Positions 1 through 9,455 of a DNA stretch of 64,000 bases are shown piece by piece (within the stretch, counting starts at the first letter, position 1; every line of letters begins with the position of its first letter). The stretch is from NCBI RefSeq assembly GCF_029674545.1, contig NZ_CP121354.1:6147001-6211000 (forward strand). The letters run 5' to 3'. Origin of the DNA: Mesorhizobium sp. WSM4904 (lineage in GTDB: Bacteria; Pseudomonadota; Alphaproteobacteria; Rhizobiales; Rhizobiaceae). The position numbers and the translations under genes are program-made. The notes beneath the pieces are model-generated. The model was not told where the DNA came from, did no database searches, and was given only the letters and a program-made list of their open reading frames with translations.

Positions 1-1869
1 GCCAAGTCCATTGAACAAGGCCCGGCCCCAGGCGGTCATTCCGTACGGATCGCCTTTGTCAGACGCCTTTAAGTAGAAGCCATTGGCCTTCGTGGGATCG
101 ACAGCCGTCCCTATTCCGGACGAGGCGATATACCCAAGCTCGAACACCGCACGGACGTGCCCCTTGTCGGCGGCCTCCTGGATCGCCTTCCTGGCCTCGT
201 CGACCTTGCCGACCGCAAGCAGCGCGCGCCCGAGTTCGTAGCGGAAGCGGGCGACATCGGGATAGGCCTTCACGGCCGCCCGGCAGACGTCCACCGCGTT
301 GCTGCTGATTTCGTTCGGCAGCAGGCCCGGAACGACGCCCTGCAGGTCGAGCGGCTCGCCGGCTTCCCTGTCACAGGGCTCGACGCTCGGCGACAACTTC
401 ATCGTCGCCGGCTTGGGCGACGCGTTGCCGGCCTTGATTTCGAGGCCGACTATCAGCGGCTTGTCGGCGCCGATCTGCGGTTCGTAGCGCAAATGGTCGA
501 CTTCATCGGCCATCAGGCTGGAATCGGGCGACAGGGTCCGGTCCGGCAGCGACAGCGTTCCGGTTGCCGGATAGCTTGCGAGCTTCAGGCTGACAGCAGG
601 GTCCTTGGTCGGGAAATCCAGCTTCAGCGGCACCGGGCCGACGCCGACCGGGACGCTGATGTCGCGCTTCTCGATGGCCTCGGCGGCGCCGGTGATATGG
701 ATGCCGCGCTCCAGCACCTGTTGTTTCTGCTCGGCCTCGAGCGAGGCCACGAGCTGCTGACCCGCGGCGCCCTCGCCGTTCTTGACCCGGAAGACCAATA
801 TGCCCTGGGATTCACCGCCCCAATTGTCGCGCGTGGCATAGGCCAGCATGTCGACCTCTTCCTGCCCGCCCGTGCCCTTTGGCACGTCCATCGCAAGGCG
901 CGGCAGGTCCTTGCCGGCGATGGGCTCGCCGGTGGCGACAGGCTTGCCGTCGAGCACCAGGCGTCCAAGCGCCGGCGGCCTCTCGATGCTGATGGTGACG
1001 GCGCCGCCGTCGACATCGACCGGCTCGGGCAGGTCGAGCGCGACGGGGCCGACGCCCGACGGTACGACTTTTTCCAGCACTGGCGGCAATGCCGGGCGGC
1101 TGGCGCGGCGCATCAGCACCACCTCGTCGATCAGCGAGGAGTTTTCCCAGGGAACCTGCTTGCCCCTCGTTGCCTCGACCACGTCGCGGCGCACGGCGGC
1201 CATCACCGTGCGTATCTCCTGGTTCGGCGCCAGCGCGCGACGCGAAAAGGCGGAGGAGAAGGGACTGAGGTCGCCGGTGCCGTCAAAGGCAACCGCCCCC
1301 GGTTCGGTGGCGAAGGCAATCAGCGTGTTCAGAGAGCTCTTCACCTGGGCAAGGCCGGTGCCGCCCGCCGCGATCAGCTGGTCGCGCAGCCAATAGTCCT
1401 TGCGCGGAAACGGATTGTTGCGGCAGGCATCGAGGATGATCACCTGGATCTTCGACTTCGAGCGCATCTGCTCCAGCACATCGTCGAGCTTGATGGCCTG
1501 GACCTCGATGTCGGCCGCGGCCTTCAACGAGGCGTCGACAGGAATCAGGAAATTCTCGCCGCCGATCTGAAAGCCGTGGCCGGAATAATAGACGACGGCG
1601 AGATCGGCGCCGTCCGCCGCGGCAAGATAGTTGCGGAACTGCTCCTCGAACTGAAGCTTGGTGAGATCCTTGGCGACGAACACGTCGAAGCCGGCAAGAC
1701 GGAACGTGTTCGAGACGTCCTCGGCATCCTTGTCCGGGTTCTTGAGGGCCGGGATGTCGCGGTATTCGGAATTGCCGATCACAAAGGCAACCCTGCGATC
1801 GGCGTGAGCATCGAGCGTCGCGAAGCCCACGAGGATCAAGGCTGCAAGGAACGCGCAGCATCGCAGCAT
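1..1869 (-). CDS. Secreted caspase-family (C14) peptidase with Sel1-like repeats, 3' end outside window
   Basis: Caspase/metacaspase-like cysteine peptidase, probably exported. The frame opens at ATG 1869 with a hydrophobic signal-like segment (about residues 1-24), then the caspase fold: His98 in YYSGHG and Cys149 in DACRNNP are the expected catalytic dyad. Two similar modules follow, each opening with a GVGPV motif (GVGPVALDL, GVGPVPLKL), and near the window edge the sequence becomes Sel1/TPR-like (AADKGHVRAVFELG, then ASDKGDPYGMTAWG). 623 codons are visible and the stop lies beyond position 1. The family is common in rhizobia as caspase plus Sel1 proteins of unknown substrate. A methionine at 1861 is in another frame. 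Confident in the family; the substrate is unknown. Confidence 0.88.
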   Translation of the reverse strand, partial: MLRCCAFLAALILVGFATLDAHADRRVAFVIGNSEYRDIPALKNPDKDAEDVSNTFRLAGFDVFVAKDLTKLQFEEQFRNYLAAADGADLAVVYYSGHGFQIGGENFLIPVDASLKAAADIEVQAIKLDDVLEQMRSKSKIQVIILDACRNNPFPRKDYWLRDQLIAAGGTGLAQVKSSLNTLIAFATEPGAVAFDGTGDLSPFSSAFSRRALAPNQEIRTVMAAVRRDVVEATRGKQVPWENSSLIDEVVLMRRASRPALPPVLEKVVPSGVGPVALDLPEPVDVDGGAVTISIERPPALGRLVLDGKPVATGEPIAGKDLPRLAMDVPKGTGGQEEVDMLAYATRDNWGGESQGILVFRVKNGEGAAGQQLVASLEAEQKQQVLERGIHITGAAEAIEKRDISVPVGVGPVPLKLDFPTKDPAVSLKLASYPATGTLSLPDRTLSPDSSLMADEVDHLRYEPQIGADKPLIVGLEIKAGNASPKPATMKLSPSVEPCDREAGEPLDLQGVVPGLLPNEISSNAVDVCRAAVKAYPDVARFRYELGRALLAVGKVDEARKAIQEAADKGHVRAVFELGYIASSGIGTAVDPTKANGFYLKASDKGDPYGMTAWGRALFNGLG

Positions 1870-2122
1870 GGCAAATCCTTAACTGCTATGACCTGTCGGC
1901 CACAGCAATGCAGCTTGCGGCGTCGAGGTCTGTTAAAGAGTTCACAATCTGCCGGGACCGGAGCAGACCGCATGCATAACGACAGCAAGCATGCGTCTCA
2001 TCCAACCAAGTTCTAAAATACTCCAGAGGCGTGGAGGCCGCAATGATCGGACGCGTTGGACTGCCGGATTGCGTCGCGGGCATCCGACCTCAGCTTTAGG
2101 GCTTCCCCGGGCGTTGGGTTGC

Positions 2123-2956
2123 CTATGCCAGCCGCGCTGCGTGCCACTTCAGGTGGTCGTCCATGAAGGTCGAGATGAAGTTGTAGGAATGGTCGTAGCC
2201 TTCCTGCATGCGCAGCGTCAGCGCGATGCCCGCCTTCCCGCAGGCGTCTTCGAGCAGCCACGGACGCAGGCCGTCCTGGAGGAAGCCGTCGGCGGTGCCC
2301 TGGTCGACCAGCAATTCGCCGTAACGATGGCCGTCCTCGATCAGCAGCGTGGCATCGTAGGCGCGCCAGCTCTTTTCGTCCGGCCCGAGATATTTTTCGA
2401 ACGCCGGCCGCGACCAGCCCGCCGTCGTCGGCTGCACGATCGGCGCGAAGGCCGAGCAGCTCCGGAAGCGCCCGGGGTTCTTCAGCGCGATCGTCAGCGC
2501 GCCGTGGCCGCCCATCGAATGGCCGAAGATGGACTGGCGCGACATGTCGACGGGGAAATTGGCGGCGACGAGCGCCGGCAGTTCCTCGGTGACGTAGGAA
2601 TACATGCGGTAGTTTTTCGCATAAGGGGCCTGGGTGGCGTCGACGTAGAAGCCGGCGCCGCAGCCGAACTGCCAATTGTCCTTTTCGTCCGGAACATCGG
2701 GGCCGCGCGGGCTGGTGTCGGGGCATATGATGACGAGGCCCAGCTCGGCCGCCAGGCGCCGGTATTCGCCCTTGTCCATGACATTGGCATGGGTGCAGGT
2801 GAGGCCCGACAGATACCAGAGCACCGGCACATGACCCTTCGCTGCCTGGGGCGGCGCGAAGACGGCGAAGGTCATGTCGCAGGCGCAGGTCTCCGAGGCG
2901 TGCGAGTAGACGCCCTGGATACCGCCATGCGATTTGGAGGTGGAAAGGACGTTCAT
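2123..2956 (-). CDS. fghA: S-formylglutathione hydrolase
   Basis: Esterase-D family alpha/beta hydrolase of 277 aa, the usual full length. It hydrolyses S-formylglutathione to formate and glutathione in glutathione-dependent formaldehyde detoxification. The triad is visible: nucleophile Ser147 in GHSMGGHGAL, Asp223 in GTADGF, His256 in EGYDHSYNF; the N-terminal LSGLTCTHANVM motif is typical of FghA. No formaldehyde dehydrogenase gene lies next to it here, so it is probably expressed alone. It is divergent from the BKACE gene across about 165 bp. Function is known from the family; the sequence supports it strongly. Confidence 0.95.
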   Translation of the reverse strand: MNVLSTSKSHGGIQGVYSHASETCACDMTFAVFAPPQAAKGHVPVLWYLSGLTCTHANVMDKGEYRRLAAELGLVIICPDTSPRGPDVPDEKDNWQFGCGAGFYVDATQAPYAKNYRMYSYVTEELPALVAANFPVDMSRQSIFGHSMGGHGALTIALKNPGRFRSCSAFAPIVQPTTAGWSRPAFEKYLGPDEKSWRAYDATLLIEDGHRYGELLVDQGTADGFLQDGLRPWLLEDACGKAGIALTLRMQEGYDHSYNFISTFMDDHLKWHAARLA

Positions 2957-3121
2957 CGGTTCTGCCTTTCTCGTCAGGGGATGTCGGGTCCGGCATAGCC
3001 GCCGAACCTCGCGCCCGCAACCTTGCGCCTCGCAAAACCGTGCCGGGTTGTTCGTCGAGTGCTGCTATGACCGCGCTGTAGAAACCGACTGGAATGGATC
3101 ATAGCCCGATCGAGATGCGAA

Positions 3122-3955
3122 ATGAGAGCTGATGCGCCGCGCGAAGTCGTGATTGCCGTGGCACCGAATGGCGGCCGGCGCACGAAAGCCGATCATCCGG
3201 CAATACCGCTGACGGCGGCCGAACTTGCGCGCACGGCCGCCGAGTGCCTGGAGGCCGGCGCGGGCATGATCCATGTGCACATACGCCGGCCTGACGGGCG
3301 CCACCTGCTCGACGCCGATGCCTACAGACAGGCCATCGCAGCGATCCGCGCGGAAGTCGGCGAGCGTCTGATAATCCAGATCACCACCGAGGCGCTTGGC
3401 ATCTACGGCCCGGCGGAACAGGCGGCGGTCCTAAAAGCGGTAAGGCCCGAGGCAGCCTCGCTGGCGTTTCGGGAATTTGCGCCTGATGCCGCCTCGGGCC
3501 CGGCCTTCGCCGATCTGCTGGACTGGATGAAGGAACACGGCGTGCTGCCGCAGATCATCCTCTACGATTCTTCAGAAGCCGTTCGCCTGGCCGGCATGAT
3601 CAAGCGCGGTTCGGTGCCTTGGACCGACATGCCGGTCCTCTACGTGCTCGGACGCTACACCGTTTCGCAGACCTCGCGGCCTGCGGACCTGCTGCCTTTC
3701 CTCATGCCAGGCGCGCCGCAATTCTCCAACTGGAGCGTGTGCGCATTCGGCAAGCTTGAAGCTGCCTGCGTCGTCGCGGCCGCATTGCTGGGCGGCCATG
3801 TGCGGGTCGGCTTCGAGAACAATTTTCATTTGCCCGACGGCCGGCTGGCAGGCGGCAACGCGGCTCTGGTCGAGACGGTCGCAAGCGCCGTCGAGCGGCT
3901 CGGATACGGCCTCGCCGACGCCGCCGCGGCCCGCAGGCTGCTTTGCGCGCGATGA
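3122..3955 (+). CDS. Beta-keto acid cleavage enzyme (BKACE / DUF849 family)
   Basis: 277-aa zinc-dependent TIM-barrel enzyme of the 3-keto-5-aminohexanoate cleavage (Kce/BKACE) family, which condenses a beta-keto acid with acetyl-CoA and splits it to acetoacetate and a new CoA ester. Visible features are the N-terminal AVAPNGG strand, the zinc-binding HVH at residues 51-53 (MIHVHIRRPDG), ITTEALG, and the C-terminal VRVGFENNFHLPDG. The substrate cannot be read from sequence: BKACE members act on many keto acids, and no lysine-fermentation genes are nearby, so a role as true Kce is not implied. It is convergent with paoC, 25 bp away. Confidence 0.88.
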   Translation: MRADAPREVVIAVAPNGGRRTKADHPAIPLTAAELARTAAECLEAGAGMIHVHIRRPDGRHLLDADAYRQAIAAIRAEVGERLIIQITTEALGIYGPAEQAAVLKAVRPEAASLAFREFAPDAASGPAFADLLDWMKEHGVLPQIILYDSSEAVRLAGMIKRGSVPWTDMPVLYVLGRYTVSQTSRPADLLPFLMPGAPQFSNWSVCAFGKLEAACVVAAALLGGHVRVGFENNFHLPDGRLAGGNAALVETVASAVERLGYGLADAAAARRLLCAR

Positions 3956-3980
3956 CGGCGTCGCGACAGTGTCGGCATCG

Positions 3981-6266
3981 TCAAACGATAAGCTGCTCGA
4001 TCCTGATCGGCAGATCGCGGATGCGCTTGCCCGTCGCATGGTAGACCGCGCTGGCAACGGCGGCGGCCGTGCCGACATTGCCCAGTTCGCCCAGGCCCTT
4101 GACACCGGCCGGATTGACAGCGTGGTCCACCTCCGGGACCAGGATCACCTGCAGATCCCTGATGTCGGCGTTGACCGGCACGAGGTAATCCTGCAGGTCG
4201 CGGTTGACGTAACGGGCATAGCGCCCGTCGACCTCGGTCGCCTCATGCAGCGCCTGGCCGATGCCCCAGATCATGCCGCCCATCAGCTGGCTGCGCGCGG
4301 TACGCGTGTTCATGATGCGGCCGGCCGCGAAGGCGCCGACGATGCGCGGCACGCGGATTTCCCTGGTGTAGCTGTTGATGCGGACTTCGACGAACTCCGC
4401 GCCGAAGGCGTATTTCACCGAATCCTCATCGTGCTCGCCGCCATGGAATTCCGGCAGGCCGGCATAGAGCTTCTTCAGCGCCCCCGGCGTCGCGCCCTTG
4501 GGCGCGAACTCGGCATATTCGTCGATCGCGCCGACCTGCATGATCTTGAAGACATCCTCGATCTTCGCCGAGGCGCCGCCCTTCGCAAGGATCTTCCCGG
4601 CGGCGAAATCCAGTTCCTCGTTGTGGGAACCGGCAAGCGGGGCGCCTTCGCCTGTCGCGGCCGCGGCAAGCTTCGCCCGGATCGCATCGCAGGCCTTGAG
4701 CACCGCCGAGCAAACGCTCGCGGTGGAAATCGAGCCGCCCGACACCGGGGCCGGCGGCAGGCTGCTGTCGCCCATTTCGACATTCACCTTGCCGACCGGG
4801 ATGCCAAGACGTTCCGAAGCCATCTGAGCGGCCACGGTGCGGACGCCGGTGCCGATCTCGTGCGAGCCGCACTGCACCTTGACATCGCCGTCGGACGTCA
4901 AGCGCACACGCGCGGCACATGGCGCCGCGGCGGTCGGATAGATGGCCGTGGCACAGCCCATGCCGACCAGCCAGTCTCCATCGCGCATCGCCCCGACCTT
5001 GGGATCCCGCTTCGCCCAGCCGAAGGCGTCGGCCGCCTGTTCGTAGCACTGGACCAGCGAGCGGCTGGAGAAGGGCTTCCTCCCGATGGGTTCCGTCTTC
5101 GGCTCATTGATCCGGCGGAACTCGACCGGGTCCATGCCGAGCGCCACCGCCGTCTCGTCCATCGCGTTTTCCAGCGCGTAGACATAAGGCGTCTCCGGCG
5201 GCGAGCGCATATAACCCGGTGTGTTGCGGTCGGCCTCGACCAGCGAGACATGGGTCAGCACCGAGCCGTAATCGTACATGCGGCCGGTAGCCGAAGTGCC
5301 GGCGACGACGTAGGCATCCGGACGCGACGTCACCTCCCAGCCTTCATGCGCGAAGGCGGTGATGCGTCCGTCCCTGCCCGCCCCGATCCGGATGCGATGG
5401 CGGGTTTCGGCCCGATAAGTCTGGGTGCCGAAGGCCTGCATGCGGCTCGTAACGCAACGCACGGGCCGGCCGAGACGCTTGGCGGCGACGGCGACGATCG
5501 CGGTGCGTGACGTCATTGGCCCCTTCGAGCCGAACGCCCCGCCGATGAAGGGACTGAGGATGCGCACATTCGCAGGATCGATCTTCAGCTGCCGCGCAAG
5601 CTCGGACTTCCAGCCAGTGACGTTCTGCGACGGCTCATGGACGATGAGCTGATCGCCCTGCCAGAGCGCCGTTGTCGAGAACAGCTCGATCGGATTGTGA
5701 TGCTGGGTCGGCGTCGAATAGCGCGCGTCGATCTTGACCGGAGCCGCGGCATAGGCGGCGTCGAAATCGCCGGCCTTCACATCCTCCTTGTGCATGGGGT
5801 TCTTTCCGGCAGCATCAACAGTCTTCGTGCCCGGACTGTCGAAGCTCGCGGTCGGCTTTTCCTCCTCATACTCGGCGTGGATCAACTGCGCCGCCTCTTC
5901 CGCCGCCTCGAATGTCTCGGCAACGGCCAAGGCGATGATCTGCCCATCGTGGAAGATCGTGCGGTCATGCAGCGGTCCGATCGAGTTTGCACTGCCATTG
6001 CCGAACTTCGGCCTGTCGACCTTATCCATGTCGCCGTATGTCACGATATCGAGCAGGCCCGGCACCGCACGAGCCTCATCGAGATGAAGCTTGGCCACCT
6101 TGCCCTTGGCGATGCTGCTCGTTGCAAGCGCGCCATAGGCGATGTTGGCCGCCGGCAAATCAGCCGGATAGCCGGCCTGCCCGGTGACTTTCAGCCGCGC
6201 ATCGATGCGTGGCAGCGGTTCGCCCATGTTCTCCTTGGGCCTTGGAGCGGCTGCGTCCATGGTCAC
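3981..6266 (-). CDS. paoC: Aldehyde oxidoreductase molybdenum-binding subunit, PaoC type
   Basis: Large molybdopterin-cytosine-dinucleotide-binding subunit (761 aa) of a xanthine-oxidase-family aldehyde oxidoreductase. The N-terminal domain begins with EPLPRIDARLKVTGQAGYPAD; the middle carries QNVTGWKSELA and GGAFGSKG loops that bind the cofactor; Glu727 in GVKGLGELGN is the conserved active-site base. Length and order match PaoC of the E. coli PaoABC enzyme, which oxidises aromatic and other aldehydes in the periplasm. It is the last gene of the operon and overlaps paoB by 4 nt (ATGA), suggesting translational coupling. The cofactor-inserting chaperone PaoD/XdhC is not adjacent in this window. 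Confidence 0.93.
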   Translation of the reverse strand: MTMDAAAPRPKENMGEPLPRIDARLKVTGQAGYPADLPAANIAYGALATSSIAKGKVAKLHLDEARAVPGLLDIVTYGDMDKVDRPKFGNGSANSIGPLHDRTIFHDGQIIALAVAETFEAAEEAAQLIHAEYEEEKPTASFDSPGTKTVDAAGKNPMHKEDVKAGDFDAAYAAAPVKIDARYSTPTQHHNPIELFSTTALWQGDQLIVHEPSQNVTGWKSELARQLKIDPANVRILSPFIGGAFGSKGPMTSRTAIVAVAAKRLGRPVRCVTSRMQAFGTQTYRAETRHRIRIGAGRDGRITAFAHEGWEVTSRPDAYVVAGTSATGRMYDYGSVLTHVSLVEADRNTPGYMRSPPETPYVYALENAMDETAVALGMDPVEFRRINEPKTEPIGRKPFSSRSLVQCYEQAADAFGWAKRDPKVGAMRDGDWLVGMGCATAIYPTAAAPCAARVRLTSDGDVKVQCGSHEIGTGVRTVAAQMASERLGIPVGKVNVEMGDSSLPPAPVSGGSISTASVCSAVLKACDAIRAKLAAAATGEGAPLAGSHNEELDFAAGKILAKGGASAKIEDVFKIMQVGAIDEYAEFAPKGATPGALKKLYAGLPEFHGGEHDEDSVKYAFGAEFVEVRINSYTREIRVPRIVGAFAAGRIMNTRTARSQLMGGMIWGIGQALHEATEVDGRYARYVNRDLQDYLVPVNADIRDLQVILVPEVDHAVNPAGVKGLGELGNVGTAAAVASAVYHATGKRIRDLPIRIEQLIV

Positions 6267-7285
6267 ACCTTCATGTCTCGGGTTTCGAGCAGCGCGCGCA
6301 CCAGCGTTCGTTTGCCGAGCTCGATCTTGAACGCGTTGTGCTGGCGCGGTTCGGCATCGGCAAAGGCGGCGTCCGCCGCAGCACCCGCCGATGTCTCGTC
6401 GAGCTTCTTGCCTTGCAAGGCCGCCTCGGCTGTCTTGGCGCGCCAGGGCACGGTCGCCACGCCGCCGAGCGCGATCCGCGCCTCGCGGACGCTGTCGCCG
6501 TCGAGATCGAGCGCAACGGCCGCCGAAGCCAGCGCAAAGGCGTAGGATTCGCGGTCGCGGATCTTCAGGTAACGCGAGCGCGTGGCCCAGGGGATGGCGG
6601 GCACCTCGATGGCGGTGATGATCTCGTCGGCCGCCAGATCGGTCTCGATATGCGGCGTGTCACCGGGCAGCCGATGCAGCCTGGCGAAGGGAATCTTCCG
6701 CGCTCCGCGCGAGCCCTCGGCACGAACGACGGCGTCGAGCGCGATCAAGGCCTGGGCAAAATCGCCGTGATAGGTGGCTATGCAGGCATCGCTGGCGCCC
6801 AGCACCGCGTGCTGACGGTTGAAGCCTTCCATCGCCGCGCAGCCCGAGCCCGGCATCCGCTTGTTGCAGGCCCAGGAGGTCTCGCGGAAATATTCGCAGC
6901 GCGTTCGCTGCAGCACGTTGCCGGCAAGGCTCGCCATGTTGCGAATCTGGCCGCTTGCCGCCAATCTCAGGCTATCGGCAATGACGGGATAGCGGCGTTT
7001 GACTTCGCCGTGGTCAGCGGCCTCTCCCATCCGTACCAGGGCGCCGAAGCGGACGCCGTCGTCGCTGACCCGGATCTGCCTGAGCGCCGGCTCCTCAAGC
7101 CGGTTGAGGTCCAGCAGCCGGCCGGGCGCGGCCACGCCAAGCTTCATGTAGTCGGCGAGATTGGTGCCGCCGGCGATGAATTGCGCGTTCGCCCGCGTCG
7201 GCTGGTCGTCGTCGGTCGTAAAGCGGGAGGCGATGGCGACCGCGGCGGAAATGTCCGCCGGCCGTTCATAGATGAAAGGGCGCAT
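6263..7285 (-). CDS. paoB: Aldehyde oxidoreductase FAD-binding subunit, PaoB type
   Basis: FAD subunit (340 aa) carrying the FIAGGTNLADYMKLG flavin-binding loop near residue 37. Four cysteines at about residues 130, 140, 149 and 168 (RTRCEYF, WACNKR, GSGCAA, SDACIA) correspond to the extra [4Fe-4S] site that distinguishes PaoB-type subunits from ordinary xanthine dehydrogenase FAD subunits. The protein passes electrons from the molybdenum and iron-sulfur centres to FAD. It lies 2 nt downstream of paoA and overlaps paoC by 4 nt. Identification rests on gene order, length and the cysteine insert. Confidence 0.93.
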   Translation of the reverse strand: MRPFIYERPADISAAVAIASRFTTDDDQPTRANAQFIAGGTNLADYMKLGVAAPGRLLDLNRLEEPALRQIRVSDDGVRFGALVRMGEAADHGEVKRRYPVIADSLRLAASGQIRNMASLAGNVLQRTRCEYFRETSWACNKRMPGSGCAAMEGFNRQHAVLGASDACIATYHGDFAQALIALDAVVRAEGSRGARKIPFARLHRLPGDTPHIETDLAADEIITAIEVPAIPWATRSRYLKIRDRESYAFALASAAVALDLDGDSVREARIALGGVATVPWRAKTAEAALQGKKLDETSAGAAADAAFADAEPRQHNAFKIELGKRTLVRALLETRDMKV

Positions 7286-7287
7286 GG

Positions 7288-7908
7288 TCAGGCTCCCCTC
7301 GCCTGGTCACGCGCCTGGGCGATCGCCGCGACGATGTTCGGATAGGCCGCGCAGCGGCAGATGTTGCCGCTCATATATTCGCGGATGTCGTCCTCGGAGT
7401 TCGCGTGACCTTCGTTGACGCAGCCGATGGCCGACATGATCTGACCCGGCGTGCAGTAGCCGCACTGGAAGGCGTCGTGGTCGATGAAGGCCTGCTGCAT
7501 CGGATGCAGCCTGCCGTCGCTCGAAGCGAGCCCTTCCACCGTCATCACTTCCTTGCCCTGGTTCATCACGGCAAAGCTCAGACAAGAGAGCACGCGTTTT
7601 CCGTCGACGAGCACGGTGCATGCGCCGCACTGGCCGTGGTCGCAGCCCTTCTTCGTGCCGGTAAGGCCGGCATGATCGCGCAGCGCATCCAGCAGACTCG
7701 TCCTTGTGTCCAGCGAAAGCTCGTAAGGCTGCTTGTTGATACGCAGCGATATGGCGACGGCTTCCCTGAGCTTGGAATGGGTCGCGGCCGGCACTTCCGC
7801 CTTTGCGGCGGAGGTCAGCAACGGCGCGGCAGCGGCAGCTGAAACCGTACCGGTCATGAAGCTTCGTCGGCTGAGACCAGTCGCGCTCGATACGGGATTT
7901 TGGGACAT
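7288..7908 (-). CDS. paoA: Aldehyde oxidoreductase [2Fe-2S] subunit with Tat signal, PaoA type
   Basis: 206-aa iron-sulfur subunit. The N-terminus has a twin-arginine signal (SRRSFMTG at residues 13-20, then an alanine-rich hydrophobic stretch ending AAKA), so the assembled complex should be exported folded to the periplasm, as in E. coli PaoABC. Two [2Fe-2S] sites are visible: Cys89, 94, 97 and 109 (GCDHGQCGACTVL, SCLSF) and Cys149, 152, 184 and 186 (QCGYCTPGQ, NICRCAAYP). First gene of the operon, preceded by GGGGAGCGA as a ribosome-binding site, and divergent from the efflux genes across 332 bp. Confidence 0.94.
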   Translation of the reverse strand: MSQNPVSSATGLSRRSFMTGTVSAAAAAPLLTSAAKAEVPAATHSKLREAVAISLRINKQPYELSLDTRTSLLDALRDHAGLTGTKKGCDHGQCGACTVLVDGKRVLSCLSFAVMNQGKEVMTVEGLASSDGRLHPMQQAFIDHDAFQCGYCTPGQIMSAIGCVNEGHANSEDDIREYMSGNICRCAAYPNIVAAIAQARDQARGA

Positions 7909-8240
7909 GGCTCGCTCCCCTGGTTGGCTGGGTAGGCTGGCTGGGTATCAGCGCTAACCTCTCAGCCGCGGCATTGTTCCGAATTTGTCGGCTCAAAAAC
8001 GGGTCACGAAAGAGTGACTCCCGGACGGCTTCCAAGGACCCGACGACGGGCCATTGCATGGGGATTGGCGTCGGGCCGGTTGTCGCGGCAAAGGAACTTT
8101 TCCGAATGCGGAAGGTTGACCTCGGCTTGGGCTGGTGATGTGCGGCCGCGCCGCGCAAGTTCCCATGCGAGCAATCCCAGCAAGTGCGCAGCGGTTGACT
8201 GCCCGGAATTGCACAAGACAAAACACTTCGATCGAAAGGC
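7909..8240. promoter_or_regulatory. Divergent control region between paoA and the efflux operon
   Basis: 332 bp without a gene that must hold both promoters. On the paoA side a 10-bp direct repeat TGGCTGGGTA occurs twice in tandem, just upstream of the paoA ribosome-binding site. On the efflux side TTGACT at 8195-8200 could be a -35 box, but no good -10 box is seen. A weak hairpin (CTTTTCCG / CGGAAGG) lies in the middle. No recognised operator; promoter positions are uncertain. Confidence 0.4.
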
Positions 8241-9455
8241 ATGCCGGTGGATACGAATTCTCCAGTTGCCGACCCCGTGGACGAGAGGCGGCGGCCGACG
8301 CGTCGCTCCGAAAAACGAGACAAAAGCCCGCAGCGCTCCGATACCCGAAGAAGGGCAGCGCCCGATGCCTCGCCGGATAAGACCGATGCGTCCCCAGAAG
8401 ATGGCGGCGCGCCGCAGGACAAGCGCAGCCTGTCCGGGTCCATCAAACGACATCCCGTCACCGCGGGCACCGTCCTGCTTGTCGTGCTGCTGGTTGCGGC
8501 AGGCGCGGTGGCCTGGTGGCTGAACGCGCGCAACTACGAATGGACGGACGATGCCTTCATCGATGCGCGCACGGTGACCGTCGGCGCCGAAATCGCCGGC
8601 CGCATCACGGAGGTGGCCGTCACCGACAATCAACCCGTCGAAGCGGGTGCGGTCCTGCTTCGCATCGACGACAGCGACTACCAGGCCTCGCTCAAGCAGG
8701 CTGAGGCCAGCGTGGCGGCGGCGCAGGCCGAGATCACCAATGTCGCGGCCCAGACCGAGGCGCAGAACGCCAAGATCGATGCCGCGCAAAAGCAGGTCGC
8801 CCAGGCGCAGGCGGCGCTGGAATTCGCCAAGTCGGAGGACCGGCGCAACCGCGAGCTGCTGGCCCGGGGCACCGCCACCGAGCAGCAGGCGCAGCAGGCA
8901 GCGTCAACGCTCCGCCAGGACCAGGCGGCCCTCGACACGGCGACGGCGAATGCGGAGGCCGCGAAAAGCCAGCTCGCGGTGCTGCAGGCACAGGGCAAGA
9001 GCGCTGACGCCAAACTGCGGCAGGCAAGAGCGAGCGAAGACCAGGCCAGGACCACGCTCACACGCACCACCATCGTGGCCCCGGTCGCCGGCCGGGCAAC
9101 CAACATCACCGTTGCGAAAGGCACCTATGCTCAGCCCGGGCAAGTGCTGATGATGTTCGTTCCGAAGGACGTCTGGGTGAAGGCGAATTTCAAGGAGACG
9201 CAGCTCGACCTGATGCGGCCGGGCCAGCCGGTCGACATCGCCATCGACGCCTATCCGGAAAAGACCTTCCACGGCCGTGTCGACAGTGTGCAGGCCGGCA
9301 GCGGCACTGCCTTCAGCCTTCTGCCCGCCGAGAACGCCACCGGCAATTTCGTCAAGGTCGTCCAGCGCGTGCCCGTGAAGATCGTCTTCGACCAGCCGCC
9401 GGACGCCTATCTCGGTCCGGGTATGTCGGTGGTGCCGACGGTCAAGGTACGATGA
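8241..9455 (+). CDS. emrA: HlyD/EmrA-type membrane fusion protein
   Basis: 404-aa periplasmic adaptor for a drug efflux pump. A long charged cytoplasmic N-terminus (about 70 residues) precedes one membrane segment (residues 73-93), then a lipoyl/barrel half (AEIAGRITEVAVTDNQPVEAG), an Ala/Gln-rich coiled-coil hairpin around residues 145-250, the second lipoyl half (TIVAPVAGRATNI) and a C-terminal beta-barrel. It should link the inner-membrane transporter encoded next to an outer-membrane channel, which is not in the window. The downstream gene overlaps its end by 4 nt, marking a two-gene operon. Substrate unknown. Confidence 0.92.
   Translation: MPVDTNSPVADPVDERRRPTRRSEKRDKSPQRSDTRRRAAPDASPDKTDASPEDGGAPQDKRSLSGSIKRHPVTAGTVLLVVLLVAAGAVAWWLNARNYEWTDDAFIDARTVTVGAEIAGRITEVAVTDNQPVEAGAVLLRIDDSDYQASLKQAEASVAAAQAEITNVAAQTEAQNAKIDAAQKQVAQAQAALEFAKSEDRRNRELLARGTATEQQAQQAASTLRQDQAALDTATANAEAAKSQLAVLQAQGKSADAKLRQARASEDQARTTLTRTTIVAPVAGRATNITVAKGTYAQPGQVLMMFVPKDVWVKANFKETQLDLMRPGQPVDIAIDAYPEKTFHGRVDSVQAGSGTAFSLLPAENATGNFVKVVQRVPVKIVFDQPPDAYLGPGMSVVPTVKVR

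Noticed and set aside
157..2016. Plus-strand 619-residue open frame
   Set aside because: It is antisense to the caspase-like gene and its arginine/aspartate-rich translation has no domain; the minus-strand frame has clear caspase motifs.
3756..5510. Plus-strand 584-residue frame
   Set aside because: Antisense to paoC, arginine- and histidine-rich, no family; a GC-rich shadow.
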